From assembly GCA_005502875.1 (NCBI GenBank), contig SCMV01000002.1:167863-231862 (forward strand): a DNA stretch of 64,000 bases, read 5' to 3'. Positions 1 through 10,282 of this stretch are shown here, in pieces; position 1 is the stretch's first letter; each line of letters starts with the position of its first letter. The stretch comes from Comamonadaceae bacterium 2PF. Its GTDB lineage: Bacteria > Pseudomonadota > Gammaproteobacteria > Burkholderiales > Burkholderiaceae_C. The notes under the pieces were generated by a model. It made no database searches, was not told where the DNA came from, and was given only the letters and a program-made list of their open reading frames with translations. A program made the translations under genes and the position numbers.

Positions 1-2047
<2,047 letters not shown>

Positions 2048-2055
<8 letters not shown>

Positions 2056-3226
2056 TGTTCTTCTCCATCAGCGCAGTGAAACGATCAAACAGGTAGCTGA
2101 TGTCATGCGGACCGGGCGAGGCTTCCGGGTGACCCTGGAAGCAGAAAGCGGGCTTGTCGGTGCGGGCCAGGCCTTGCAGCGTGCCGTCGAACAGCGAGAT
2201 GTGCGTGGCGCGCAGGTTGGCGGGCAGCGTCTTCTCGTCGACCGCGAAACCGTGGTTCTGGCTGGTGATGCTGACGCGACCGGTGTCCAGGTCTTTCACG
2301 GGGTGGTTGCCGCCGTGGTGGCCGAAGGGCATCTTGTAGGTCTTGGCACCGGAGGCCAGGGCCATGATCTGGTGACCCAGGCAGATGCCGAAGGTCGGGA
2401 TGCCGGTTTCGATCAGCTCCTTGGCTGCAGCGATGGCGTAGTCGCAAGGCTCCGGGTCTCCGGGGCCATTGGACAGGAAGATGCCATCGGGCTTGTGCTT
2501 GAGCACCTCGGCGGCCGGCGTCTTGGCAGGCACCACGGTGACCTTGCAGCCGCGCTCGGCCAGCATGCGCAGGATGTTGCGCTTGACGCCGAAGTCATAG
2601 GCCACGACGTGGAACTTCGGGGCGGTCTGCTTGCCGAAGCCGGGCTTGCCGCCCAGCTCGGGGTTGGCCAGCTTCCACTCGGTTTCGTCCCACACGGCGA
2701 CGTCGCTGCGCGTGACCACCTGGGCCAGGTCCTGGCCGGCCATGTTCGGGGCGGCTTTCGCCTTGGCCACGGCGTCGGCGACGACGGCGTCGGTCACCTG
2801 CTGGCCAGCGGCCAGGGCCACGATGCAGCCGTTCTGGGCGCCCTTGGAACGCAAAATGCGCGTCAGCTTGCGGGTGTCGATGTTGGCGATGCCGACCGTG
2901 CCTTCGTCCTGCAGGTATTGCGAGAGGGTGCGGGTCTGACGGAAGTTGGAAGTGCGGATGGGCAGATCCTTGATGATCAGACCAGCGGCATGGACTTTCG
3001 TGGCTTCGACGTCTTCACCGTTGACGCCGTAGTTGCCGATGTGCGGATACGTGAGGGTCACGATCTGGCGGCAATAGCTGGGGTCGGTGAGGATTTCCTG
3101 ATAGCCGGTGATCGAGGTGTTGAACACCACTTCACCGACCGTGTGACCGGCAGCGCCGATCGAAGTGCCAAGAAAGACCGTGCCGTCTGCGAGGGCCAGA
3201 AGAGCTTGGGGCAGGACGGGCAGCAC
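2048..3226 (-). CDS. carA: Carbamoyl-phosphate synthase small subunit (glutamine amidotransferase)
   Basis: CarA hydrolyses glutamine and channels ammonia to CarB. The class I amidotransferase triad is visible: Cys in GICLGHQ (about residue 282), and His and Glu in GHPEASPG (about 366 and 368). The N-terminal half has the CarA-specific [22 protein letters not shown] and TLTYPHIGN segments. I chose a GTG start at 3226 because a GGAG sits nine bases upstream and the protein then begins close to the family start. An in-frame ATG at 3328 would add 34 residues of unconvincing, Arg-rich sequence. The gene is first in a carAB operon. A TATACT element on the minus strand near 3399-3404 could be its -10, but I see no good -35. 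Confidence 0.93.
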
Positions 3227-3501
3227 GGGTTCATTCTCCGTTTGTTGTGCGCGCCTGGCTCGCCGTTTGCTTAGGTCACGGCTCACGTGGAACGGCGCAT
3301 GGCCGAGACACGGGCGTGACAAAAGCAAGGCCGATCATGAACAAGCCAGATCGGCGCGGTTTCGCCAGACGGGGGGATGGTTGCGGGTAAACCTTAGAAG
3401 TATAACCGATCCGACTTGTTGGGATGTGAGCACGACATGTGGCATCTGCCCCGCCCTGGTCCACAATGAGGGCCATCCTGACCCCACCACGCGAGGACAC
3501 C

Positions 3502-3981
3502 ATGAAGGGCGACGCCAAGGTCATCGAGCTGCTCAATGCGCAGCTCAAAAACGAGCTCACCGCAACCAACCAGTACTTCCTGCATTACAGGATGCTCAAG
3601 CACTGGGGCTTCACGAAACTGGCCAAGAAAGAATACGAAGAATCGATCGGCGAAATGAAGCACGCCGACAAGCTGATGGAGCGCATCTTCACGCTCGACG
3701 GCCTGCCCAACCTGCAGGACCTGGGCAAGTTGCTCATCGGCGAAGACGTGCCCGAGCTGCTGGCCTGCGACCTCAAACTCGAGACGGCCGCCCAGGCCAC
3801 GGTCAAGGAAGGCATCGCCTACTGCGAATCGGTGTGCGACTACGTCTCGCGAGACCTCTTCCAGCACATCCTGGACGACACCGAAGAGCACATCGATTTC
3901 CTGGAGACGCAGATCGACCTGATCGCCAAGGTGGGTGAGCAGAACTACCTGCAATCCATCATGGGCGACATCGAGGGCTGA
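3502..3981 (+). CDS. bfr: Bacterioferritin, iron-storage haem ferritin
   Basis: Bacterioferritin oxidises Fe(II) and stores iron in a 24-subunit shell with haem between subunit pairs. The 159-residue length and N-terminus MKGDAKVI match the family exactly. Ferroxidase residues E18, E51, H54, E94 and H130 are all present, and M52 is the haem ligand. The residue at the E127 position counts as Thr (ILDDTEEH), with Glu at 128 and 129; this is unusual relative to the E. coli protein and may alter the di-iron site. I took the ATG at 3502 rather than an in-frame upstream start because it gives the conserved N-terminus. It is divergent from carA and followed by the bfd ferredoxin gene, its usual partner. 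Confidence 0.96.
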   Translation: MKGDAKVIELLNAQLKNELTATNQYFLHYRMLKHWGFTKLAKKEYEESIGEMKHADKLMERIFTLDGLPNLQDLGKLLIGEDVPELLACDLKLETAAQATVKEGIAYCESVCDYVSRDLFQHILDDTEEHIDFLETQIDLIAKVGEQNYLQSIMGDIEG

Positions 3982-4048
3982 ACCAGGGGTTGAGGGCTGC
4001 GGGAGCAGATCCCCTCACTTGGGGCCCGGACTTGATTCGGGGCTTGTG

Positions 4049-4090
4049 CTGCGAATCATTCGCATCTATCATGCGACTCATTCTCATTCA
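4049..4090 (+). promoter_or_regulatory. Two adjacent Fur-box-like sites upstream of bfd
   Basis: Two sequences resembling Fur operators lie back to back: CTGCGAATCATTCGCATCT (4049-4067, nearly palindromic) and ATGCGACTCATTCTCATTCA (4071-4090). Both have the GAATCATT/ATTCTCATT pattern typical of proteobacterial Fur boxes. They end 17 bases before the bfd start. Fur repression of bfd under iron sufficiency is known in other proteobacteria, and the spacing fits. I infer that iron-starved cells switch on bfd to release iron from bacterioferritin. Confidence 0.75.
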
Positions 4091-4107
4091 TGAGCCCCTG
4101 CCCCGTC

Positions 4108-4320
4108 ATGATCGTCTGCGTCTGCCACGCCATCTCCGACAAGGAAATCGTCAAGCAAGCCAACATGGGCTGCGGCTCCTTTGACGCCCTGCAAGACCGC
4201 ACCCGTGTAGCCACCTGCTGCGGCTGCTGTGAAACCTGTGCCCGGGAAGTCTTCGATGAGGCTCGGCAAGCCGGCAGCACCCTGATCCCCATCACGAGGA
4301 TGGCCCTGGCCGCTGTGTGA
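4108..4320 (+). CDS. bfd: Bacterioferritin-associated [2Fe-2S] ferredoxin
   Basis: Bfd donates electrons to the haem of bacterioferritin so that stored Fe(III) is released as Fe(II). The 70-residue product starts MIVCVCHAISDKEI and has the four cluster ligands at C4, C6, C38 and C41 (CxC then CxxC), the BFD-like pattern. Extra cysteines at 37, 40 and 44 make the second motif unusually Cys-rich (TCCGCCETC). An earlier in-frame ATG at 4090 would add six residues, but the start at 4108 matches the family and leaves the Fur sites outside the gene. It lies just downstream of bfr and is followed by a terminator. Confidence 0.93.
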   Translation: MIVCVCHAISDKEIVKQANMGCGSFDALQDRTRVATCCGCCETCAREVFDEARQAGSTLIPITRMALAAV

Positions 4321-4360
4321 GAGCGCCACGCGGCGCAAGCCGTGAACAGTCCACGGAAAC

Positions 4361-4382
4361 GGGCCCCTGAGGCCCTTTTTTT
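4361..4382 (+). terminator. Rho-independent terminator after bfd
   Basis: GGGCC and GGCCC pair around the loop CCTGA, directly followed by a run of seven T. It ends the bfd transcript and separates it from the following orphan gene. Confidence 0.8.
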
Positions 4383-4462
4383 ACGGGTGTACCCTGCTCA
4401 AGGGTTCCCTAGGATGGTCGATGTCCAGTACGAGACGCGCTCAAAGGCGCAGCGAGGGCACG

Positions 4463-4981
4463 ATGGCATCCTTTTTCTACTCCAACGACGAGTCCGCGCA
4501 GGTTGACACCCAAGGCCGCAAACGCGCCTTGGCCAACCCGACGCAATTGCCCCACGACGCCCCTGTGGACCTGAGCGGTGCCGCGACGCGCCGAACCGGG
4601 GTCACGCCTCCGGCTCAGTTCGCGCCCGCCCAGCCCTTGTGGAAGAGCTGGTGCAAAGGTTTGTGGAACTGGCTTTGGGACAATGGCGAATCGCCCCGCC
4701 CCCCGTCTTCCGCCAACGGTTTGCGCGCCATCAAGACTGAGTTCGTCGCCTCCTTGTGGGACCTCCAGTCTCTGCGGGCCAACCAGGTGCGCGACCAGAT
4801 CGAAACCTCGCGCTCGTTGCGCGAACTCTGGCACCTGCGCGCCGATGTTTTCAAGGTGATCTCCACGCACCGAGGTCAAATCGAGGCGCAACTGCGGCTC
4901 GATGCCCTGGACAGCCACTTCCCGGTCCGCGCATCGCCCAGGGCAGAAGATGGCCGCAGCGCAAAGGTGACAACCTGGTAA
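4463..4981 (+). CDS. Hypothetical protein, unrecognised
   Basis: The predicted product has 172 residues and belongs to no family I recognise. It starts MASFFYSNDESAQVD. It has a Pro/Ala-rich stretch (about 30-60), a Trp-rich segment (SWCKGLWNWLWD, about 60-75), then a charged, probably helical second half (SLRANQVRDQIETSRSLREL). There is no signal peptide or convincing membrane segment. I chose the ATG at 4463 because GAGG lies seven bases upstream; an in-frame start at 4421 would add 14 residues. It stands between two transcription boundaries, so the context suggests no role. Codon use is like its neighbours, which supports it being a real gene. Confidence 0.6.
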   Translation: MASFFYSNDESAQVDTQGRKRALANPTQLPHDAPVDLSGAATRRTGVTPPAQFAPAQPLWKSWCKGLWNWLWDNGESPRPPSSANGLRAIKTEFVASLWDLQSLRANQVRDQIETSRSLRELWHLRADVFKVISTHRGQIEAQLRLDALDSHFPVRASPRAEDGRSAKVTTW

Positions 4982-5061
4982 TTGGTCTGTGAGGTTGTCC
5001 ATGCAACGCCCGGCGCAGCCGCGCGCGTTGCACAATGGCAAGCTGGACATCCGACAGCCTC

Positions 5062-6069
5062 ATGAACATCATCATCCTGGACGACTATCAGGACGCCGTC
5101 CGAAAACTGCCTTGCGCCTCTCGGCTTGACGGCCTGTCAGCCAAGGTCTACACCAACACCGTCAAAGGCACGGGCCAGCTGGCGGTGCGCTTGCGCGACG
5201 CCGAAGCATTGGTGGTCATCCACGAGCGCACGCACTTTTCCAAGGCCCTGCTCGAGAAACTGCCCAAGCTGCGCCTGATCTGCCAAATCGGCCAAGTCGG
5301 ACCTCACATCGACATCGAGGCCTGCACCCGACTGGGCATCGCCGTGGCGGAGTGCAGCACCTCGCCTGCGGCCACGGCCGAGCTCACCTGGGCCCTGGTG
5401 CTGGCTGCGATGCGCAGGCTGCCGCAGTACATCGGCAACCTCAAGCATGGCGCCTGGCAGCAGTCGGGCCTGAAGGCCGCATCCATGCCCGCCAACTTTG
5501 GCCTGGGCATGAAGCTGCAAGGCAAGACCCTGGGCATTTGGGGGCACGGACAGGTTGGTCAACTCGTCGCGGGCTACGGCAAGGCCTTTGGCATGGACGT
5601 GCAGGTCTGGGGCAGCGAAGCCTCGCGCGCAAAGGCCGTCGCCAACGGCCTGAGGGCTGCGTCCAGCCGTGAAGAATTTTTCGCCACATCGGATGTGCTG
5701 AGCGTTCACCTGCGACTGAGGGAAGAAAACCGCAGCCTCATCACGCTCGACGATTTCAGCCGAATGAAGCCCACGGCCCTGTTCGTCAACACCTCCCGCG
5801 CGGAGCTGGTTCAGGACAACGCCCTGGTGGCCGGACTCAATCGGGGACGTCCAGGCATGGCCGCCGTCGATGTGTTCGAAAGCGAGCCCATCCTGCAGGG
5901 CCACCCCCTGCTGCGGCTGGAGAACGCCGTCTGCACCCCCCACATCGGTCTGGTCGAGCAAGACAGCTACGAGCACCTCTTCAGCGCGGCATTTGAGCAC
6001 CTGCTGAATTTCGATGCGGGCACGCCCAGCGGCATCGTCAACCCCGAAGCACTGCGCGTGCCTCACTGA
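5062..6069 (+). CDS. D-isomer-specific 2-hydroxyacid dehydrogenase family protein
   Basis: This is an NAD(P)-dependent dehydrogenase of the D-2-hydroxyacid family, 335 residues, cytosolic. The nucleotide-binding fold has G161-H-G163-QV-G166. The catalytic triad is present: R246 (NTSRAEL), E275 (DVFESEP) and H294 (CTPHIG). The N-terminal catalytic domain begins MNIIILDDYQDAV, a pattern of the phosphoglycerate-dehydrogenase-like subgroup. The substrate cannot be told from the sequence. No C-terminal ACT domain is present, so it is not the regulated SerA type. It is 21 bases upstream of the MFS gene, so they are probably co-transcribed and may handle a related organic acid, which is inference. 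Confidence 0.88.
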   Translation: MNIIILDDYQDAVRKLPCASRLDGLSAKVYTNTVKGTGQLAVRLRDAEALVVIHERTHFSKALLEKLPKLRLICQIGQVGPHIDIEACTRLGIAVAECSTSPAATAELTWALVLAAMRRLPQYIGNLKHGAWQQSGLKAASMPANFGLGMKLQGKTLGIWGHGQVGQLVAGYGKAFGMDVQVWGSEASRAKAVANGLRAASSREEFFATSDVLSVHLRLREENRSLITLDDFSRMKPTALFVNTSRAELVQDNALVAGLNRGRPGMAAVDVFESEPILQGHPLLRLENAVCTPHIGLVEQDSYEHLFSAAFEHLLNFDAGTPSGIVNPEALRVPH

Positions 6070-6090
6070 CGAAACACAAGGCAGTACCCC

Positions 6091-7311
6091 ATGGAACTGG
6101 AGCGGGCGCTGTCCCGGGAGAGCATCCGGGCGGCCCGCTGGTCGCTGCTGTTCGGCAACTTCGTCATCGGCTGCGGGGTGATGGTGGTGGGCGGCACGCT
6201 CAACGACCTCACCCACGACCTGAACATCAGCGTGACCACCGGCGGCCAGTTGCTGGCCATCGCAGCGCTGATGATGGGCGTGGGTGCACCGCTGCTGGCC
6301 TGGCTGGTGGGGCACATCGACCGCCGCACCCTGCTGGCCTGGACCATGGTCTGGTATGCGGTTGGACACCTGCTTTGCGCACTGGCCCCCAGCTACGAAT
6401 GGCTGTGGCCTGCGCGGGCGTTGACGGTGCTGTCGGCCGCCGTGTTCACACCCCAGGCCGCAGCCACCGCCGGGTTCATGTCGACCCCGGCCAAGCGAGG
6501 GCAGGCCATCACGTTTGTGTTCATGGGTTGGTCCATCGCGTCGGTCGCAGGCATGCCGCTGACCGCATGGATCGGTGAGCGGATGGGCTGGCGCCTGGCC
6601 ATGGCGCTGATCGGTGTGGCCGCGTTCGCGTCGGCTTGGCTGGTGTGGCGGAACTTGCCTGCGGGCATCCGCCCCCCTGCCCTGTCACTGCGCTCGTGGC
6701 GCAAGGTGCTGAAGTCGCCTTTGCTGATGGCGGTTGTCGCGGTGACGGCCTGTCAGAGCGCGGGGCAGTTCACCGTGCTGGGCTACACCGCGCCCTACTA
6801 CAAGCAGGTGTTCGGCGCCTCACCAGAACAGATCAGCCTGATGTTCACCTGGTTCGGCGCGCTGGCGCTGGCTGGCAACGTGCTGCTGAACCGCAGCATC
6901 GATCGCGTCGGCGCGGCGCCTGCTGTGACGCTCACCCTGGCGCTGATGGCCCTGAGCTTGCTGATCTGGCCATTGGCCAGCTCGCTGCCGGTGCTGGCCG
7001 CCGTGCTGCTGCCCTGGGCCATTTCAGGGTTTGCCACCAACTCGGGCCAGCAAGCGCGGCTGGGTGGTTTGTCGCCACGGCTGGCGCCAGCGCTGATGGC
7101 CCTGAACACCTCGGCCATCTACCTGGGGCATGCGTTGGGGGCCAGCGGTGGCGGTTGGGTGATCTCGCACCACGGCTATGAGCAGTTGCACTGGCTGGGC
7201 CTGGCCTGGATGCTGGTGGCCCTCGCCTTGAGCTTGTGGGCCCAGCGCGTGCAGCAACGCGCCGAGGCCCACCGCGAATCTGCGTTGAAACCGGCTCAGC
7301 CCCTGCGCTGA
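6091..7311 (+). CDS. MFS transporter, DHA1/AraJ-like exporter
   Basis: The product has 406 residues and about twelve hydrophobic segments in two halves of six, separated by a charged loop near residue 190-210 ([14 protein letters not shown]). This is the layout of the major facilitator superfamily. The first loop between segments two and three carries GHIDRRTLL, the family's GxxxDRxGRR-like motif. It most resembles drug/sugar exporters of the DHA1 class. The substrate is unknown. It follows the 2-hydroxyacid dehydrogenase closely, and its last 16 bases overlap the convergent rlmB gene. Confidence 0.85.
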   Translation: MELERALSRESIRAARWSLLFGNFVIGCGVMVVGGTLNDLTHDLNISVTTGGQLLAIAALMMGVGAPLLAWLVGHIDRRTLLAWTMVWYAVGHLLCALAPSYEWLWPARALTVLSAAVFTPQAAATAGFMSTPAKRGQAITFVFMGWSIASVAGMPLTAWIGERMGWRLAMALIGVAAFASAWLVWRNLPAGIRPPALSLRSWRKVLKSPLLMAVVAVTACQSAGQFTVLGYTAPYYKQVFGASPEQISLMFTWFGALALAGNVLLNRSIDRVGAAPAVTLTLALMALSLLIWPLASSLPVLAAVLLPWAISGFATNSGQQARLGGLSPRLAPALMALNTSAIYLGHALGASGGGWVISHHGYEQLHWLGLAWMLVALALSLWAQRVQQRAEAHRESALKPAQPLR

Positions 7312-8030
7312 CGAAGCGCTTCGTAGAGGCAGACGCCACTGGCCACGGAGACGTTCAGGCTCTCGACACCACCCATCATCGGGATGCTGACGAGCTCGTC
7401 GCAATGCTTTCGGGTGAGTTGACGCATGCCGCTGCCTTCTGCCCCCAGCACGATGGCCGTGCCGCGGCGGAAGTCGGCCTGATAAAGGTCGCCCGGGGCG
7501 TCGTCCGAGGTCCCAACCACCCAGATGTCGCGCTCCTTGAGCTCACCCAGGGTGCGCGCCAGGTTGGTGACCATGAAGTAAGGCACCGTCTCGGCGGCGC
7601 CGCTGGCCACTTTGGCCACGGTGGCGTTGACGCCAACTGCGTGGTCCTTGGGAGCGATCACGGCATGGGCGCCCGCGCCATCGGCCACGCGCAGGCAGGC
7701 ACCCAGGTTGTGCGGGTCGGTCACGCCATCGAGCACGAGCAACAGCGCTGGCTCGGTGAGCTCGTCCAGCAGGTCGTCGAGGGATCGGGCGTGCTGAACC
7801 GCGTCCACACGCGCCACGACACCCTGGTGTCGATGCGTGCCAGCCATCTGTTGCAGGCGGTCGTCGTCGCTCTCGATGGCGCGCATGCCGGCTTCCTCGA
7901 CCTTGGCGAGGAATTGCTTCATGCGCTGGTCTTGCCGGCTGGCATCGACATGCAGCTCGCGGATGGATTGGGGCGCGACCTTCAGGCGCACGGTGACGGC
8001 ATGAAAGCCGAACAGCAGTTTCTGACTCAT
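7296..8030 (-). CDS. rlmB: 23S rRNA (guanosine-2'-O-) methyltransferase RlmB
   Basis: RlmB 2'-O-methylates a conserved guanosine (G2251 in E. coli) in the peptidyl-transferase region of 23S rRNA. The 244-residue product has an N-terminal substrate-binding domain (about 1-75) and a SpoU-type SPOUT domain with the three knot motifs: [13 protein letters not shown] (about 108-120), [10 protein letters not shown] (193-202) and [15 protein letters not shown] (216-230). These include the Asn, Arg and Glu residues that define the family. A TACGAT element lies six bases before the ATG (8037-8042), with no Shine-Dalgarno, so the message could be leaderless. The 3' end overlaps the convergent MFS gene. 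Confidence 0.95.
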   Translation of the reverse strand: MSQKLLFGFHAVTVRLKVAPQSIRELHVDASRQDQRMKQFLAKVEEAGMRAIESDDDRLQQMAGTHRHQGVVARVDAVQHARSLDDLLDELTEPALLLVLDGVTDPHNLGACLRVADGAGAHAVIAPKDHAVGVNATVAKVASGAAETVPYFMVTNLARTLGELKERDIWVVGTSDDAPGDLYQADFRRGTAIVLGAEGSGMRQLTRKHCDELVSIPMMGGVESLNVSVASGVCLYEALRQRRG

Positions 8031-8088
8031 GCCGGCATCGTAACCGCTGCGGATGTGCGCGCCCCTGCTTTGAGGCCGCGCCAGCAGC

Positions 8089-8817
8089 TCAGCTCACCAA
8101 TCGCCCGGCCTGGATCCGGATGCGGTGCGCACAGCGCTGGGCGATCTTTTCGTCATGCGTCACCAGGACCAGGGTCGTGCCGATCTCGCGGTTGAGCTCG
8201 AACATCAGGTCCATGACAGCCAGGCCGGTGGCGTGGTCAAGGCTGCCTGTCGGCTCGTCGGCCATGAGGATGTCCGGGCGCATGACGAACGCTCTCGCCA
8301 GCGCCACCCGCTGTTGCTCCCCACCGGACAGGAGCACGGGCCGGTGGTTCAGTCGCTGGCCCAGCCCGACGCGCTCCAGCATGGCTTGGGCCTTGCTACG
8401 CGCCAGTCGATCGCCGCGCAGCTCCATGGGCAGCATGACGTTCTCGATGGCACTCAGGTGCGCGATGAGCTGAAAATTCTGGAAAACAAAGCCGACGTGG
8501 GCTGCACGGTGAGCCGCCCGCGCGTCTTCATCGAGGTCGAACAGGTTGCGCCCTCCCAGCAACACCTCGCCATGGCTGGGCACGTCCAGGCCAGCGAGCA
8601 GCGCCAACAAGGTGCTTTTGCCAGAACCTGATGCGCCGACGATCGCCAAGGAATCCCCTCGGGGCACGCTGAGGTCGATGCCATCGAGGATGGTGAGCGG
8701 GCCGCCGACGTCATCGACGACTTTGCTCAGCCCCCGGACAACGATGGCGGGAGCTGTCGCGTTGTCAGAGGAGTCGGCAGGCGATGTGGCAGGATGCGAA
8801 GGAGCCGTGATGGTCAT
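8089..8817 (-). CDS. ybbA: ABC transporter ATP-binding protein, YbbA/LolD-like
   Basis: The product has 242 residues and is the ATPase of an ABC system of the LolD/MacB-like exporter class. It has Walker [10 protein letters not shown] (about 61-69), the signature LSGGEQQR, Walker [11 protein letters not shown] and the switch VLVTHD. Family members of this kind work with a YbbP-type permease, which is not in this window. It is divergent from tesA, the arrangement seen in E. coli (tesA/ybbA). Starts at 8829 (four residues longer) or 8817 are both possible; neither has a strong ribosome site and both overlap the likely tesA start, which is odd. Confidence 0.88.
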   Translation of the reverse strand: MTITAPSHPATSPADSSDNATAPAIVVRGLSKVVDDVGGPLTILDGIDLSVPRGDSLAIVGASGSGKSTLLALLAGLDVPSHGEVLLGGRNLFDLDEDARAAHRAAHVGFVFQNFQLIAHLSAIENVMLPMELRGDRLARSKAQAMLERVGLGQRLNHRPVLLSGGEQQRVALARAFVMRPDILMADEPTGSLDHATGLAVMDLMFELNREIGTTLVLVTHDEKIAQRCAHRIRIQAGRLVS

Positions 8818-9481
8818 GAAAGCAAACATGCAAGGGCAACGCGAACACTTTAAGCGACGTCAGATGGTCTTGTGGACCGCTGGTCTTTTGCTGATGACTG
8901 CACCGCTGTCCGGGCAGTCGGCTTCGGCCCGCAAGGTGCTGATCCTGGGCGACAGCCTCTCGGCCGAGTATGGCCTGGCCCGCGGCGCGGGCTGGGTGGC
9001 CTTGCTCGAAGCGCGGCTGACCCAGCAAGGCGTTGCCGCCCAGGTCATCAACGCCAGCATCAGTGGCGAAACCACATCGGGCGGACGAACGCGCCTGCCT
9101 GCGCTGCTCCAGCAGCAACGGCCCACCCATGTTGTCATCGAGCTGGGAGGCAACGATGCGCTGCGCGGCTTCCCGGTTCGCTCCACGCAGGACAACCTCG
9201 AAGCCATGACCAAGGCTGCGCAGGCAGCTGGCGCCAAGGTGCTGCTGGTGGGCATGCAGGTGCCGCCGAATTACGGCAAGCGCTATGCGGAAGACTTCGC
9301 AGCGGTGTTTGCGCGGGTGGCCCAGGAGCGCAAGGTCGCGCTGGTGCCCTTCCTGCTCAAAGGGGTGGCAGACCGGGCAGATGCGCGCGACTGGTTCCAG
9401 GCCGACGGCATCCATCCGCTGGCCAAAGCCCACCCCGTGATGCTTGACAACGTCTGGGTCGGCCTCAAGCCACTGCTTTGA
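8810..9481 (+). CDS. tesA: Arylesterase / acyl-CoA thioesterase I, GDSL (SGNH) hydrolase
   Basis: This is an exported serine esterase like E. coli TesA (thioesterase I/lysophospholipase L1). The SGNH blocks are clear: GDSLS with catalytic Ser about 49, GGND, and DGIHP carrying the Asp-His pair near the C-terminus. A signal peptide is visible: KRR, then the hydrophobic VLWTAGLLLMTAPL, with likely cleavage after SASA (about residue 40). It therefore acts in the periplasm. I used the ATG at 8810 because GGAG lies five bases upstream; later ATGs at 8816, 8828 and 8864 also keep the signal peptide. The gene is divergent from ybbA, with overlapping 5' ends. Confidence 0.9.
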   Translation: MVMKANMQGQREHFKRRQMVLWTAGLLLMTAPLSGQSASARKVLILGDSLSAEYGLARGAGWVALLEARLTQQGVAAQVINASISGETTSGGRTRLPALLQQQRPTHVVIELGGNDALRGFPVRSTQDNLEAMTKAAQAAGAKVLLVGMQVPPNYGKRYAEDFAAVFARVAQERKVALVPFLLKGVADRADARDWFQADGIHPLAKAHPVMLDNVWVGLKPLL

Positions 9482-9487
9482 GCCGGC

Positions 9488-10072
9488 TCATTTCTTGGGC
9501 GTCAGGCCGGCACCCAAATTGCCCATCAGGGTCTCGGCCTGCTTGCTCATCTGTTCCTGCATCTGCGTGAACAGGGTGCGCGACTGTTCCATATAGCCAC
9601 CCAGGAAGTTCTGCATCAGCGGGTTCTGCATCAGGGGGTTTTGCAGGTTCATGACCGAGTTCTCGGTCAGGCGGGACTGCAGGTCGATGAACGACTGGAT
9701 GTTGTTTTCCAGGTAATTGCCCATCAGGCCTTGCATGGTGTGGCCATAGAAACGAATGATCTGGGCCAGCGCCTGGGTTGAAAACATCGGCACGCCGGCC
9801 GTCTCTTCTTCCAGGATGATCTGCAGCAGGATGCTGCGGGTGAGGTCTTCGCCGCTCTTGGCGTCTCGAACCACGAACTGCTCGCAGCCCATCACCATGT
9901 CCTTGACCTCGGCCAGCGTGATGTAGCTGCTGGTCTGGGTGTCGTAGAGGCGGCGGTTCGGGTACTTCTTGATGATCCGGGTGCCTGCTGCCGTCGGCTC
10001 GCCAGCAACGCCACCTGCGGCCTCTTCGGCTGCGGGCGCTTCGCTGCGGGCTTTTCGTGGGGCTGGGCTCAT
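9488..10072 (-). CDS. phaR: Polyhydroxyalkanoate synthesis repressor PhaR
   Basis: PhaR binds both DNA and PHB granules and represses phasin and PHB genes until granules form. The product has 194 residues. After an Ala/Glu-rich leader, the conserved N-terminal DNA-binding domain begins RIIKKYPNRRLYDTQ (about 32-46) and is followed by the PHB-accumulation regulatory domain (YGHTMQGLMGNYLENN). The C-terminal part has a short internal repeat (NPLMQ twice) and Gln/Met-rich helices. I placed the start at 10072, where GAGGAG lies six bases upstream; an earlier ATG at 10090 would use that sequence as codons. With bdhA nearby, this supports a PHB-storing organism. Confidence 0.95.
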   Translation of the reverse strand: MSPAPRKARSEAPAAEEAAGGVAGEPTAAGTRIIKKYPNRRLYDTQTSSYITLAEVKDMVMGCEQFVVRDAKSGEDLTRSILLQIILEEETAGVPMFSTQALAQIIRFYGHTMQGLMGNYLENNIQSFIDLQSRLTENSVMNLQNPLMQNPLMQNFLGGYMEQSRTLFTQMQEQMSKQAETLMGNLGAGLTPKK

Positions 10073-10132
10073 CCGTGACTCCTCATGCATGACTTTGGTC
10101 TCGGGCCATTGTAGGAGTGGAAAAGATGAGGC

Positions 10133-10171
10133 AAGAAAAGAAAAAGCCCCAGGCTTGTGGCCTGGGGCTTT
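10133..10171 (-). terminator. Terminator downstream of tRNA-Val
   Basis: A perfect 12-base-pair stem, AAAGCCCCAGGC with GCCTGGGGCTTT, encloses a five-base loop (10143-10171). Read on the minus strand it is followed by a T-rich run (TTTTTCTTTTC). It sits just after the tRNA-Val gene and is the likely terminator for that transcript; the flanking A run could also stop transcription on the other strand. Confidence 0.85.
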
Positions 10172-10184
10172 GTCGACAGTATTT

Positions 10185-10261
10185 TGGTAGGCGCAATTGG
10201 ATTCGAACCAACGACCCCCACCATGTCAAGGTGGTGCTCTAACCAACTGAGCTATGCGCCT
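10185..10261 (-). tRNA. tRNA-Val (anticodon GAC)
   Basis: The 77-base minus-strand gene folds as a standard cloverleaf. The acceptor stem is AGGCGCA/TGCGCCT, and the D arm contains GCTCAGTTGGTTAGAGC. The anticodon stem CCACC/GGTGG holds the loop TTGACAT, giving anticodon GAC (valine). The T arm carries GGTTCGAATCC, and the terminal CCA is encoded. It is nearly identical in the core to E. coli tRNA-Val(GAC). A TATTAT element on the minus strand at 10274-10279, within the last bases downstream of relA, is a candidate -10. A strong terminator follows. Confidence 0.97.
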
Positions 10262-10282
10262 GTCGAGACCGAGATAATAGCA

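Noticed and set aside
7311..7324. A perfect 14-base palindrome, ACGAAGCGCTTCGT, at the convergent ends of the MFS gene and rlmB
   Set aside because: It lies in the coding end of rlmB, has no T run and no nearby promoter; a palindrome of this size is explainable by codon use.
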